DNA of 64,000 nt from the NCBI RefSeq assembly GCF_002930645.1, contig NZ_PSNW01000004.1, positions 308,341-372,340 on the forward strand, read 5' to 3'. The notes beneath the pieces were generated by a model. The model ran no database searches. It saw nothing but the letters and a program-made list of their open reading frames with translations, and was not told where the DNA came from. This DNA comes from Solimonas fluminis (lineage in GTDB: Bacteria; Pseudomonadota; Gammaproteobacteria; Nevskiales; Nevskiaceae). The translations under genes were made by a program, and so were the position numbers. Positions 8,328 through 16,690 of the stretch are shown here, in pieces (position 1 is the stretch's first letter; each line of letters opens with the position of its first letter).

Positions 8328-9068
8328 ATGGCCTTCGACACCGCCCCCGCCAGCCTCCGCAACGCCTGCGCTGCCAACTGCCTGCAGTGCCCCACCCGGC
8401 AGCACTGCCTGGTGCGGGACCTCGGCCCTGAGGAGACCCTGCGCTGGAACGGCATCGTCGAGCACATGGTCAACCTGCCGGCCGGCAAGGCCCTGTTCGA
8501 GCCGGGCGCGAGCGCCGCCATGGCCTACTCGGTGCGCGCCGGCTGCATCAAGACCTTCACGCTCGACGCCCAGGGCAACGAGCGCGTGCGCGGCTTCTAC
8601 CTGGCGGGCGACATCGTCGGCCTGGATGCGCTGACCGAGCCTCGCTACCCGATCCACGCGGTGGCGGTGGCCCCGACCCAGGTCTGCGTGCTGGCGCGCG
8701 GCGACATGCGCCGCCTGACCCAGACCTCGCCGGTGCTGATGGGCCGCCTGGTGGACCGCCTCAGCGATTCGCTGCGCAACGCCCTGGCGCTGGGCGGCGA
8801 CTTCACCGCCGAGCAGCGCGTGGCCGCCTTCCTGCTGCAGATGCAGGTGCGCCTGGCGCCGCTGCCGGGCCGGCCGCTGCGCCTGCCGATGGGCCGCCGC
8901 GACATCGCCAACTACCTGCGCCTGGCGACCGAGACCGTGTGCCGCGCGCTGACCCGCTTCGAGCAGCGCGGGCTGCTGGCGGTGCACGACCGCGAGATCA
9001 CGATCCGCGACCGCGAGGCCCTGCAGGCGGTGGCCGAGCCGGTGGCGCTGCGCGAACTGGCCGCCTGA
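8328..9068 (+). CDS. fnr: FNR/ANR-type oxygen-sensing transcription regulator
   Basis: 246 residues from ATG 8328 (a GTG three codons upstream is also possible; no clear ribosome site decides). All four iron-sulfur ligands of E. coli FNR are present at the same spacing: Cys18, Cys21, Cys27 and Cys120, so it should carry an oxygen-labile [4Fe-4S] cluster and bind DNA as a dimer without oxygen. A cyclic-nucleotide-type beta-roll is followed by an HTH (MGRRDIANYLRLATETVCR). In the recognition helix, FNR's E-x-x-S-R reads E202-x-x-C205-R206: Glu and Arg are kept, Ser is Cys. At least seven FNR-type boxes follow in the next 23 kb, so it is very probably the regulator of that module. No box precedes its own start. 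Confidence 0.93.
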   Translation: MAFDTAPASLRNACAANCLQCPTRQHCLVRDLGPEETLRWNGIVEHMVNLPAGKALFEPGASAAMAYSVRAGCIKTFTLDAQGNERVRGFYLAGDIVGLDALTEPRYPIHAVAVAPTQVCVLARGDMRRLTQTSPVLMGRLVDRLSDSLRNALALGGDFTAEQRVAAFLLQMQVRLAPLPGRPLRLPMGRRDIANYLRLATETVCRALTRFEQRGLLAVHDREITIRDREALQAVAEPVALRELAA

Positions 9069-9080
9069 ACGGGCGGGCTC

Positions 9081-9671
9081 TCAGCCGGCCCGCCGTCCGA
9101 GAGCCGCCATCTTCTCCAGCCAGAGGCGGCGGCGCTCCGCACCGCCCTCGACCTGGCCGATCACGCTGCTGCGCACCGGCCGGATGCCGACGAACTGCAG
9201 GATATTGCGCTTCAGGCACTTGAGGCTGTGCGCCCCGAAGTACCAGCGGTAGAACCAGCCCGGCATGCCCATCGTCACGACGATGCGTGCCGAGCGTCCC
9301 CGCAGCAGCCCGGCATCGAGCCTGGCGGGACCGGCCGGCACCGCGAAGCCCGGTCGCGCCAGCTGCTCGAAGAAGGCCTTGAGCAGCGCCGGCATGCAGC
9401 CCAGCCACAGCGGATAGACGATCACCAGGTGCTGCGCCCAGTTCACGTCCTCCTGGGCCTGCTTCAGCGCGGCGCCGGGCAGCGCGTCCGTCCACTCCTT
9501 CCGCGAGCGCAGCGGCGGCAGCTCCAGGCGCGCCACCTCCAGCAGGCGCACCGCATGGCCGGCCTCGCGCGCCGCCTCGGCATAGCGCTGGGCCAGGGCA
9601 TGGCAGAAATGCGGCTCCGACAGGTCCGGATGGCCCTGGATCACCAGCACGCGGCGGGGACCGGCGCTCAT
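9081..9671 (-). CDS. NAD(P)H:quinone reductase-like flavodoxin-fold protein
   Basis: 196 residues. Flavodoxin-like fold of the NQO/MdaB/KefF family: VLVIQGHPDLSEPHFCHALA at the phosphate loop, VIVYPLWLGCMPALLKAFFEQ around the flavin, and TMGMPGWFYRWYFGAHS. It probably carries FMN or FAD and reduces quinones or other electrophiles with NAD(P)H. Its ATG overlaps the stop of the upstream gene by four bases, so the two are co-translated from the FNR-type promoter at 10.25 kb. This suggests a role in quinone redox balance at low oxygen; the exact substrate is unknown. Confidence 0.85.
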   Translation of the reverse strand: MSAGPRRVLVIQGHPDLSEPHFCHALAQRYAEAAREAGHAVRLLEVARLELPPLRSRKEWTDALPGAALKQAQEDVNWAQHLVIVYPLWLGCMPALLKAFFEQLARPGFAVPAGPARLDAGLLRGRSARIVVTMGMPGWFYRWYFGAHSLKCLKRNILQFVGIRPVRSSVIGQVEGGAERRRLWLEKMAALGRRAG

Positions 9672-10192
9672 CGCTGCGCCTCCCACAACAGCAGCAGGTC
9701 GATATGCCGCCCCGGCCGCAGCTGGAAGCGGCGCTGCTGCGCCGGACCCAGCTGCGGCGCGGCGGCCTTCAGCAGGTAGTCGCCCGGCGGCAGGTCCACA
9801 TACAGGTAGGGCCCCTCGGTGACCACGCTCAGCAGCTGCCGGCCCGCGGCATCCTCGATCGCCGCGGTGACGCCGGCGGTGAACTGGTTGCGGCCTCCGT
9901 CGCGCAGGCCGAAGGTGATGGCCAGCGGGTAGTCCCCGCGCTGCGCGCGCAGGGCGGCGGCGCTGTCCGTGCCGATGCCGCCGGTGACGTAGCGCAGGCC
10001 GCCGGCCTGCTGTACCGGCGGCAGATCGGGCGGCGGCGTCCAGGCCTGGGCAGGCGCCGCCGCAGGGGCCGGCGCCGCGATGGCGGGCGGGGCGACGTTG
10101 CAGTCGTCGTCGGCGCCCTGCGCCAGGACCGGGGACAAGGCGGCGGCGAACAGCAGGGCGGCAAGGCCCGGGACGTGGCTGCGGTGGCTCAT
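9668..10192 (-). CDS. Exported protein of unknown function in the FNR regulon
   Basis: 174 residues. A Sec signal peptide (hydrophobic stretch ending near VLAQGA) is followed by an Ala/Pro-rich linker (about 33-60) and a compact C-terminal domain with [14 protein letters not shown] and [17 protein letters not shown]. The latter resembles the beta-sandwich of carboxypeptidase-regulatory or surface-binding domains (a fold guess). ATG 10192 is preferred because it begins a clean signal peptide. First gene of a two-gene operon with the quinone reductase-like gene. A box at 10252-10265 with GATCGT at 10229-10224 gives a candidate promoter about 30 bases before the start. Confidence 0.75.
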   Translation of the reverse strand: MSHRSHVPGLAALLFAAALSPVLAQGADDDCNVAPPAIAAPAPAAAPAQAWTPPPDLPPVQQAGGLRYVTGGIGTDSAAALRAQRGDYPLAITFGLRDGGRNQFTAGVTAAIEDAAGRQLLSVVTEGPYLYVDLPPGDYLLKAAAPQLGPAQQRRFQLRPGRHIDLLLLWEAQR

Positions 10193-10251
10193 GTCGGTCT
10201 CCGTCGATGGGGTGTGCGGCCACACGATCCGCCGGCGCGCACCGCGGCGCA

Positions 10252-10265
10252 TTGACGCGGATCAA
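10252..10265. promoter_or_regulatory. FNR box between the quinone reductase operon and hemN
   Basis: TTGACGCGGATCAA matches TTGAT-N4-ATCAA at nine of ten positions. It can serve both sides: GAGACT at 10288-10293 toward hemN and GATCGT at 10229-10224 toward the minus-strand operon, each exactly 22 bases from the box, which is class II activator geometry. Confidence 0.88.
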
Positions 10266-10324
10266 TGCCGCGCCGCGGCGGGCGCCGGAGACTGCCCCGG
10301 CACCCACCACCGCCGCGCCCGCCC

Positions 10325-11713
10325 ATGAACGACGCCCATGCCTTCGATCCGCAGCTGCTGCGCCGCTACGACCGCGCCGGCCCGCGCTACACCTCCTATC
10401 CCAGCGCCGCGCAGTTCAGCACGGCCTTCGGCCGCAACGACTACGAGGCCGCGCTGGCGCGCGCGCACCATCGCGGCGGGCCGCTGTCGGTCTACGTGCA
10501 TGTGCCGTTCTGCGAAAGCCCCTGCTTCTACTGCGCCTGCAACCGCGTGGTGACGCGGCAGAAGGCCATGGCCGCGACCTACCTGGAACGCCTGCTGCAG
10601 GAGATCGGGCTGCACGCGCGCAAGCTCGGGGCGCGCCGCTCGATCCGGCAACTGCACCTGGGCGGCGGCACCCCGACCTCCTTCGACAGCGAACAGCTGG
10701 GCCGCCTGATGGCGGAGCTGGACCGCAGCTTCGGCCTCGTCGACGACCCGGGGCGGGAGTACTCCATCGAGATCGATCCGCGGCGCCTGGGCCCGGACAC
10801 GATCGCCGACCTCGCGGCCATGGGCTTCAACCGCATCAGCATCGGCGTGCAGGATTTCGATCCGGCCGTGCAGAAGGCGGTGAACCGCCTGCAGTCCTTC
10901 GAGGAAACCCGCGACGCCGTGGTGCAGGCCCGCAACTACCGCATGCGCTCGGTGGGCATGGACCTGATCTGCGGCCTGCCGCGGCAGACCGAGCAGGGCT
11001 TCGCCGAGACCCTGGACCGCGCCATCCTGCTGCTGCCGGACCGGGTGTCGCTGTACAGCTACGCGCACCTGCCGCGCCAGTTCAAGGCACAGCAGCGCAT
11101 CGACCCGCGCGAGCTTCCGGACGCCGGGCTCAAGCTGCGCCTGATGCGCCTGGCGATCGAGCGGCTCTGCGCCGCCGGCTACCGGTACATCGGCATGGAC
11201 CACTTCGCCCGGCCCACGGACGAGCTGGCCCGGGCCGCCGCGGCCGGGCGGCTGCAGCGCAACTTCCAGGGCTATTCCACCGGCGCGGGCCTGGACCTGA
11301 TCGGCCTGGGCGTGAGCGCGATCAGCCGGGTCGACGGCTGCTACGCCCAGAACGCCCGCCAGCTCAACGCCTACTACGCGCAGCTCGACCACGGGCACCT
11401 GCCGGTGGAACGGGGCCTGTCACCCACCGCCGACGACCGCCTGCGGGCGGAGCTGATCGAGTCGCTGATGTGCCGCTGCGCGGTGGAGTTCAGCGGCCTG
11501 GAATGGAAGCACGGCATCCGCTTCCGCGAGTACTTCGCCTCCGAGCTGGCGGCGCTGGAGCCGATGGCGCGCGATGGGCTGCTGCGGGTGGCCGAGACGC
11601 GGCTGGAGGTGACGCCCGCCGGGCGCTACCTGCTGCGCGCCATCGCCATGGTGTTCGACGCCTACCAGGCCGCCGCGCCGGGACAGCAGGTCCGCCATTC
11701 GCGGGTGATCTGA
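10325..11713 (+). CDS. hemN: Oxygen-independent coproporphyrinogen III oxidase
   Basis: 462 residues, close to E. coli HemN (457). A radical-SAM enzyme that decarboxylates coproporphyrinogen III to protoporphyrinogen IX without oxygen, in the cytoplasm. The cluster motif is Cys63-x3-Cys67-x2-Cys70, with the extra Cys72 typical of HemN; GGGTPTSF is the SAM-binding motif, and a HemN C-terminal domain follows. ATG 10325 has no obvious ribosome site but aligns with the family start ([12 protein letters not shown]). Expressed from the FNR-type promoter upstream, it supplies heme to the cbb3 oxidase encoded next. Confidence 0.97.
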   Translation: MNDAHAFDPQLLRRYDRAGPRYTSYPSAAQFSTAFGRNDYEAALARAHHRGGPLSVYVHVPFCESPCFYCACNRVVTRQKAMAATYLERLLQEIGLHARKLGARRSIRQLHLGGGTPTSFDSEQLGRLMAELDRSFGLVDDPGREYSIEIDPRRLGPDTIADLAAMGFNRISIGVQDFDPAVQKAVNRLQSFEETRDAVVQARNYRMRSVGMDLICGLPRQTEQGFAETLDRAILLLPDRVSLYSYAHLPRQFKAQQRIDPRELPDAGLKLRLMRLAIERLCAAGYRYIGMDHFARPTDELARAAAAGRLQRNFQGYSTGAGLDLIGLGVSAISRVDGCYAQNARQLNAYYAQLDHGHLPVERGLSPTADDRLRAELIESLMCRCAVEFSGLEWKHGIRFREYFASELAALEPMARDGLLRVAETRLEVTPAGRYLLRAIAMVFDAYQAAAPGQQVRHSRVI

Positions 11714-11727
11714 ACCGCCGCGGCGGG

Positions 11728-11741
11728 TTGACCTGGATCAA
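11728..11741 (+). promoter_or_regulatory. FNR box of the cco operon
   Basis: TTGACCTGGATCAA, followed after 22 bases by GAGACT (11764-11769), the same hexamer at the same distance as in front of hemN. The predicted transcript starts about 30 bases before ccoN. Confidence 0.9.
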
Positions 11742-11805
11742 TGCCGCCCCGCCCGCGCGGGCCGAGACTGGCGCCGCAAGAAACCTCCACAGGGAGCACG
11801 TACCG

Positions 11806-13239
11806 ATGGACCCGCAACCCAATCCCGTCGCCTACCAGGACCAGGTCATACGGCAGTTCTCCGTCATGACCGTGGCCTGGGGCATCGTCGGCATGACGGT
11901 CGGCGTGCTGCTCGCCGCCCAGCTGATGTTCCCCGCGCTGAACTTGGACACCGCCTGGCTCAGCTACGGCCGCCTGCGGCCGCTGCATACCAATGCCGTG
12001 ATCTTCGCCTTCGGCGGCTGCGCGCTGTTCGCCACCAGCTACTGGTGCGTGCAGCGCACCTGCCGCGCGCCGCTGTTCCTGCCCAGGCTGGCCTCGTTCA
12101 CCTTCTGGGGCTGGCAGGCGGTGATCGTGGCTGCCGCCATCACCCTGCCGATGGGCATGACCCAGGGCAAGGAATACGCCGAACTGGAGTGGCCCATCGA
12201 CATCCTGATCGCCGCGGTCTGGGTGTCGTACGCCGTGGTGTTCTTCGGCACCATCGCCAAGCGCCAGGTCAGCCACATCTATGTCGCCAACTGGTTCTAC
12301 GGCGCCTTCATCATCGCCGTGGCGGTGCTGCACATCGTCAACAGCATCTCGGTCCCGGTGTCGCTGACCAAGTCGTACAGCATCTACGGCGGCGCGGTGG
12401 ATGCGATGGTGCAGTGGTGGTACGGCCACAACGCGGTGGGCTTCTTCCTCACCGCCGGCTTCCTGGGGATGATGTACTACTTCGTGCCCAAGCAGGCGGG
12501 GCGGCCGATCTACAGCTACCGGCTGTCGATCGTGCACTTCTGGGCGCTGATCAGCGTCTACATGTGGGCCGGCCCGCATCACCTGCACTACACCGCGCTG
12601 CCCGATTGGGTGCAGTCGCTGGGCATGGTGTTCTCGCTGATCCTGCTGGCGCCGAGCTGGGGCGGCATGATCAACGGCATCATGACCCTGTCGGGTGCCT
12701 GGCACAAGCTGCGCGAGGACCCGATCCTGAAGTTCCTGATCGTCTCGCTGTCGTTCTACGGCATGTCGACCTTCGAAGGTCCGATGATGTCGATCAAGAC
12801 GGTCAACGCGCTGTCGCACTACACCGACTGGACCATCGGCCATGTCCACAGCGGCGCGCTGGGATGGGTCGCGATGATCTCGATCGGCTCGATCTACATG
12901 CTGGTGCCGCGCCTCTGGGGCAAGCCGCAGATGCACAGCGTGCCGGCGATCAACCTGCACTTCTGGCTGTCGACCATCGGCACCGTGCTCTACATCGTGG
13001 CGATGTGGATCGCCGGCGTCATGCAGGGCCTGATGTGGCGCGCGGTCAATGACGACGGCACGCTGACCTACAGCTTCGTCGAGTCGCTCAAGGCCACCTA
13101 TCCCTTCTACGGCCTGCGCCTGGCCGGCGGCCTGATCTTCCTGTCGGGCATGCTGGTGATGGCCTGGAACGTCTGGAAGACCATCGAACCGCAGGCCCAG
13201 CCGCAGCGCGGCGCCCTGCCCGCCGGAGCCCAGGCATGA
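11806..13239 (+). CDS. ccoN: cbb3 cytochrome c oxidase catalytic subunit I
   Basis: 477 residues, about 12 transmembrane helices. The heme-copper active site is recognisable: the low-spin heme ligand His in RPLHTNAV, Cu(B) His in YGHNAVGF, Tyr and the His pair in [11 protein letters not shown] (the cross-linked Tyr of C-type oxidases), and the two heme His in [12 protein letters not shown]. Reduces oxygen with high affinity and pumps protons in the inner membrane. ATG 11806 follows AGGGAG. First gene of a tightly overlapping operon (ccoN to ccoS) under an FNR box. Confidence 0.98.
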   Translation: MDPQPNPVAYQDQVIRQFSVMTVAWGIVGMTVGVLLAAQLMFPALNLDTAWLSYGRLRPLHTNAVIFAFGGCALFATSYWCVQRTCRAPLFLPRLASFTFWGWQAVIVAAAITLPMGMTQGKEYAELEWPIDILIAAVWVSYAVVFFGTIAKRQVSHIYVANWFYGAFIIAVAVLHIVNSISVPVSLTKSYSIYGGAVDAMVQWWYGHNAVGFFLTAGFLGMMYYFVPKQAGRPIYSYRLSIVHFWALISVYMWAGPHHLHYTALPDWVQSLGMVFSLILLAPSWGGMINGIMTLSGAWHKLREDPILKFLIVSLSFYGMSTFEGPMMSIKTVNALSHYTDWTIGHVHSGALGWVAMISIGSIYMLVPRLWGKPQMHSVPAINLHFWLSTIGTVLYIVAMWIAGVMQGLMWRAVNDDGTLTYSFVESLKATYPFYGLRLAGGLIFLSGMLVMAWNVWKTIEPQAQPQRGALPAGAQA

Positions 13240-13898
13240 AACACGAGATCCTCGAGAAGAACGTCGTCCTGCTGGCGGTACTGATCCTCGCGGCGATCAG
13301 CATCGGCGGCCTGGTGGAGATCATCCCGCTGATGAACCAGAAGGCCGCGACCCAGCCGTCCGCCGGCCTGGTGCCGCGCACGCCGCTGGAGGTCGCCGGC
13401 CGCGATGTCTACATCCGCGAGGGCTGCTACAACTGCCACTCGCAGATGGTGCGGTCGCTGCACGAGGAGGTGATGCGCTACGGCCCGGCCGGACAGGCCG
13501 GCGAATCGGTCTGGGATCATCCCTTCCAGTGGGGCTCCAAGCGCACCGGCCCCGACCTGTCGCGCATCGGCGGCCGCTACAGCGACGACTGGCACCGCAT
13601 CCACCTGAACAACCCGCGCGACGTCGTGCCCGAGTCGAACATGCCCGCCTACCGTTGGCTGACGGAGCAGCCGGTGGACGGGGCGGAGGTCGCCTCGATG
13701 ATGCGCGCCCTGCGCCTGGCCGGAGTGCCCTATGGCGACGCCGACATCGCCGGCGCCGCGGAAGCGGTGGCGGGCAAGAACCAGATGAACGCGCTGATCG
13801 CCTACCTGCAGTCGCTGCGCGCACCGCGCCCCCCCGCCGGTCCGCAACGCACGGCCGCGGCAGCCGCCGCCAGCCCCGCCACCGGAGAACAACCATGA
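13236..13898 (+). CDS. ccoO: cbb3 oxidase subunit II, monoheme cytochrome c
   Basis: 220 residues. One N-terminal membrane anchor (about 8-30) and a periplasmic cytochrome c domain with the heme site CYNCH and a distal Met in ESNMPAY. Passes electrons from CcoP to CcoN. The start overlaps the ccoN stop by four bases (ATGA). The C-terminal Pro/Ala tail is variable. Confidence 0.97.
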   Translation: MKHEILEKNVVLLAVLILAAISIGGLVEIIPLMNQKAATQPSAGLVPRTPLEVAGRDVYIREGCYNCHSQMVRSLHEEVMRYGPAGQAGESVWDHPFQWGSKRTGPDLSRIGGRYSDDWHRIHLNNPRDVVPESNMPAYRWLTEQPVDGAEVASMMRALRLAGVPYGDADIAGAAEAVAGKNQMNALIAYLQSLRAPRPPAGPQRTAAAAAASPATGEQP

Positions 13899-14065
13899 TC
13901 AGCGGCATCGTCACCGCCGTCCTGCTGCTTGCCTTCCTCGCCATCGCGGTCTGGGCCTGGTCCTCGCGCAACCGCGAGCGCTTCGCCGAAGCCGCCCGCC
14001 TGCCGCTGAAGGACGACGGCGGTCCGGCTCCGGCCGCCTGCTGCCGCAAGGAGCGCCAGCCATGA
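13895..14065 (+). CDS. ccoQ: cbb3 oxidase small subunit CcoQ
   Basis: 56 residues: one transmembrane helix (about 4-22) followed by a short charged tail with [17 protein letters not shown], the usual CcoQ layout. It overlaps ccoO and ccoP by four bases each. Stabilises the oxidase complex in other bacteria. The tail ends in a Cys pair (AACCRKE), which is not a standard family feature. Confidence 0.88.
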   Translation: MISGIVTAVLLLAFLAIAVWAWSSRNRERFAEAARLPLKDDGGPAPAACCRKERQP

Positions 14066-14958
14066 ACCCATTACTGCAACTGAGCGGCTTCTGGCACGGG
14101 TTCATCGTGCTGCTGACGCTGGTCTCGATCGCCGGCTGCCTGTGGCTGCTGTTCGCCAACGCCAAGACCCCCGGCGGCGCGGATACCGGCCATGTCTGGG
14201 ACGACGACCTGCGCGAGTACAACAACCCGCTGCCGCGCTGGTGGCTGGTGCTGTTCGTGCTCACGGTGGTGTTCGCGCTGGGCTACCTGGCCTTCTACCC
14301 GGGCCTGGGCAACTTCGCGGGCCGTCTGCAGTGGAGCTCGGGCGGCCAGATGCAGCAGCAGCTGGCGCAGGTCGAGCAGGCGCGCAGCCAGCGCTATGCC
14401 GCGCTGGCCTCGCGTCCCATTCCGGCCAATGCCACCGACCCCGAGGCACGCGCGCTCGGGCGCGGCCTGTTCATGGCGAACTGTGCGGGCTGCCACGGCG
14501 CCGACGCGCAGGGCGCCCTGGGCTTCCCCAACCTGGCCGACAAGGACTGGCTCTATGGCGGCGATCCCGACGCCATCCTCGCCAGCATCCGCGACGGGCG
14601 CGCCGGGCAGATGCCGAACTTCAATGCCCTGCTCAAGCCGGAAGCGGTGGACGACCTGGTGCGCACCGTGCGCGGCTGGTCGGACCCGGCGCTGCCGGCC
14701 GAGGTGCGCGAGCGCGGCATGAAGCAGTACGCCTTCACCTGCGCGGCCTGCCACGGCCCGGAAGGGCGCGGCAATCCCGCCATCGGCGTGCCCAACCTGA
14801 CCGACGCCACCTGGCTGCACGGCGGATCGTACGAGTCGGTGCGCCAGAGCATCCTGTTCGGGCGGCGCAGCAACATGCCGGCGCACCGCGACCTGCTCAG
14901 CGACGAGGAGATCCACCTGCTCGCCGCCTACGTCTACGGCCTGGCGGAGGCGCCGTGA
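14062..14958 (+). CDS. ccoP: cbb3 oxidase subunit III, diheme cytochrome c
   Basis: 298 residues. Two N-terminal transmembrane helices (about 8-31 and 57-80) flank the conserved segment HVWDDDLREYNNPLPRWW. Two periplasmic heme domains follow with CAGCH and CAACH. Accepts electrons from soluble cytochromes and hands them to CcoO. Start overlaps ccoQ by four bases. Confidence 0.97.
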   Translation: MNPLLQLSGFWHGFIVLLTLVSIAGCLWLLFANAKTPGGADTGHVWDDDLREYNNPLPRWWLVLFVLTVVFALGYLAFYPGLGNFAGRLQWSSGGQMQQQLAQVEQARSQRYAALASRPIPANATDPEARALGRGLFMANCAGCHGADAQGALGFPNLADKDWLYGGDPDAILASIRDGRAGQMPNFNALLKPEAVDDLVRTVRGWSDPALPAEVRERGMKQYAFTCAACHGPEGRGNPAIGVPNLTDATWLHGGSYESVRQSILFGRRSNMPAHRDLLSDEEIHLLAAYVYGLAEAP

Positions 14959-15179
14959 AGCCGCAACGGCTGCAGCGCCTCGGCGCCCTGCTGTGGGCCG
15001 CCTTCCTGGGCGGCGCCTGCAGCATGGGCGCGATCCTGGCGCTGCCGCCCTCCTGGCTGGAGCATGGCGCGGGGCTGCGCGAACTGAGCCTGCTGTTCTT
15101 CGTCTGCTGGGCGCTGGCGCTGGTGCCGGCGATCGTCACGCAGATGCTGGTGCTGCCGCCCGGCGGGGGACGCCCGTGA
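14955..15179 (+). CDS. Small membrane protein between ccoP and ccoG
   Basis: 74 residues, two predicted transmembrane helices (about 9-29 and 46-67). It starts at GTG 14955, whose last two bases begin the ccoP stop codon, and its own end overlaps the ccoG start in the same way. The unbroken coupling argues that it is real and acts with the oxidase. I do not recognise the family; an assembly or stability role is only inferred from position. Confidence 0.7.
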   Translation: MKPQRLQRLGALLWAAFLGGACSMGAILALPPSWLEHGAGLRELSLLFFVCWALALVPAIVTQMLVLPPGGGRP

Positions 15180-16549
15180 CCGCGCCGGGGACCTCGCTCT
15201 ACGCCGCCACCGCCAAGCTGCAGCCCCGCATGGCGCATGGACGCTACGCACGGCTGCGCGTGGCGGCGATGCTGGCCCTGCTCGGCCTGTACTACCTGCT
15301 GCCCTGGATCACCGTGGGCGGCCAGCCGCTGGTGCTGCTGGACCTGCCGCACCGGCGCTTCCATGTGTTCGGACTGACGCTGATGCCGCAGGATCTCTAC
15401 CTGCTGGCCTGGCTGCTGGTGATCGCGGCGCTGACGCTGTTCCTGTTCACCGCGCTGGCCGGGCGCCTGTGGTGCGGCTACGCCTGTCCGCAGACCGTCT
15501 GGACCGAGGCCTTCCTGTGGATGGAGCGGCTGGTGGAGGGCGAGCGCCACGCGCGCCTGAAGCTCGACGCGGCCCCCTGGGGAGCGCACAAGATCCTGCG
15601 CCGCGGCGGCCGCCACCTGCTGTGGGCGGCGTTCTCGCTGCTCACCGGGCTGACGTTCGTCGCCTACTTCGTGCCGGCTCGCGAGCTGTTCCCGGCCTTC
15701 CTCACCGGCACCGTGGGCGGCTGGGCGCTGTTCTGGAGCCTGTTCTACGGCTTCGCCACCTGGGGCAACGCCGGCTTCCTGCGCGAGCAGGTCTGCAAGT
15801 ACATGTGCCCCTACGCCCGCTTCCAGTCGTCGATGTTCGACCGCCACACGCTGCTGATCGCCTACGACGGGAAGCGCGGCGAGCCGCGCAAGTCGCTGGC
15901 GCGCAAGGCCGCCGCCGGCACGCAGTCACGCGGGGCCTGCGTGGACTGCTCGCTCTGCGTGCAGGTCTGCCCCACCGGCATCGACATCCGCCAGGGCCTG
16001 CAGTACGAATGCATCGCCTGCGCCGCCTGCATCGACGCCTGCGACAACGTGATGGACAGCGTCGGGCAGCCGCGCGGCCTGATCCGCTACACCAGCAGCG
16101 CCCGCGAGGAAGGCCTGGCGACGAAGCTGCTGCGCCCCCGCACGATCGCCTATGGCCTGCTGTGGCTGCTGCTCTGCGGCGGCTTCGTCGCCATGGTGGC
16201 GCTGCGCTCGCCGCTGCAGCTCGACGTGATGCGCGACCGCCACAGCCTCTACCGCCAGCTGCCCGACGGACGCGTCGAGAACCTGTACACGGTGAAGCTC
16301 GCCAATGCCTCGGCCGATGCGCACCGCTTCCGTATCGAAGTGCGCGACCGCCAGGGCCGCGTCTACGAGGCCGATGCCGGCGAGATCACGCTGGCGCCGG
16401 GCGAACTGCGCAGCCTGGTGCTGCCGGTGCGCGCCGCCGAACGTCCCGCCGAGGCGGTGACGACCCTGCTGTTCACCGCGAGCGCCATCGACGCTCCGCG
16501 CCTGCGGCGCGAGCGCGAGGCCCGCTTCCTGTCCGGAGCACAACCATGA
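15176..16549 (+). CDS. ccoG: cbb3 oxidase assembly ferredoxin-type protein CcoG (RdxA/FixG)
   Basis: 457 residues from GTG 15176. Several transmembrane helices with WCGYACPQTVW, two 4Fe-4S motifs (CVDCSLCVQVCPTGIDIR and CIACAACIDACDNVMD), then a C-terminal periplasmic Ig-like domain (about 370-450). CcoG reduces copper for delivery to the oxidase active site in other bacteria. Coupled by overlaps to both neighbours. Confidence 0.95.
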   Translation: MTAPGTSLYAATAKLQPRMAHGRYARLRVAAMLALLGLYYLLPWITVGGQPLVLLDLPHRRFHVFGLTLMPQDLYLLAWLLVIAALTLFLFTALAGRLWCGYACPQTVWTEAFLWMERLVEGERHARLKLDAAPWGAHKILRRGGRHLLWAAFSLLTGLTFVAYFVPARELFPAFLTGTVGGWALFWSLFYGFATWGNAGFLREQVCKYMCPYARFQSSMFDRHTLLIAYDGKRGEPRKSLARKAAAGTQSRGACVDCSLCVQVCPTGIDIRQGLQYECIACAACIDACDNVMDSVGQPRGLIRYTSSAREEGLATKLLRPRTIAYGLLWLLLCGGFVAMVALRSPLQLDVMRDRHSLYRQLPDGRVENLYTVKLANASADAHRFRIEVRDRQGRVYEADAGEITLAPGELRSLVLPVRAAERPAEAVTTLLFTASAIDAPRLRREREARFLSGAQP

Positions 16550-16689
16550 AGCCCTTCCCCTGGATCGAGATGTCCCTGCTGGTCGGCCTGCCGCTGCTGG
16601 TCCTGGCGGCGGGCGCGTTCACCACCGCCCTGGCCATGCAGCAGGGCTTCACCCCGCTCGAGTCCGCGGTCGTGCAGGCGGCACGCTGA
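16546..16689 (+). CDS. Very small membrane protein at the FixH position
   Basis: 47 residues with a single transmembrane helix (about 7-30) and the C-terminal stretch MQQGFTPLESAVVQAAR. It overlaps ccoG by four bases and ends one base before ccoI. This slot normally holds FixH/CcoH, about 150 residues with a periplasmic domain. Here only a membrane segment is present, so it is either a strongly reduced CcoH or an unrelated small subunit. Confidence 0.65.
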   Translation: MKPFPWIEMSLLVGLPLLVLAAGAFTTALAMQQGFTPLESAVVQAAR

Positions 16690-16690
16690 C

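Noticed and set aside
16546..16689. Naming the 47-residue peptide FixH/CcoH
   Set aside because: Position fits but length and absence of the periplasmic domain do not; left unnamed.
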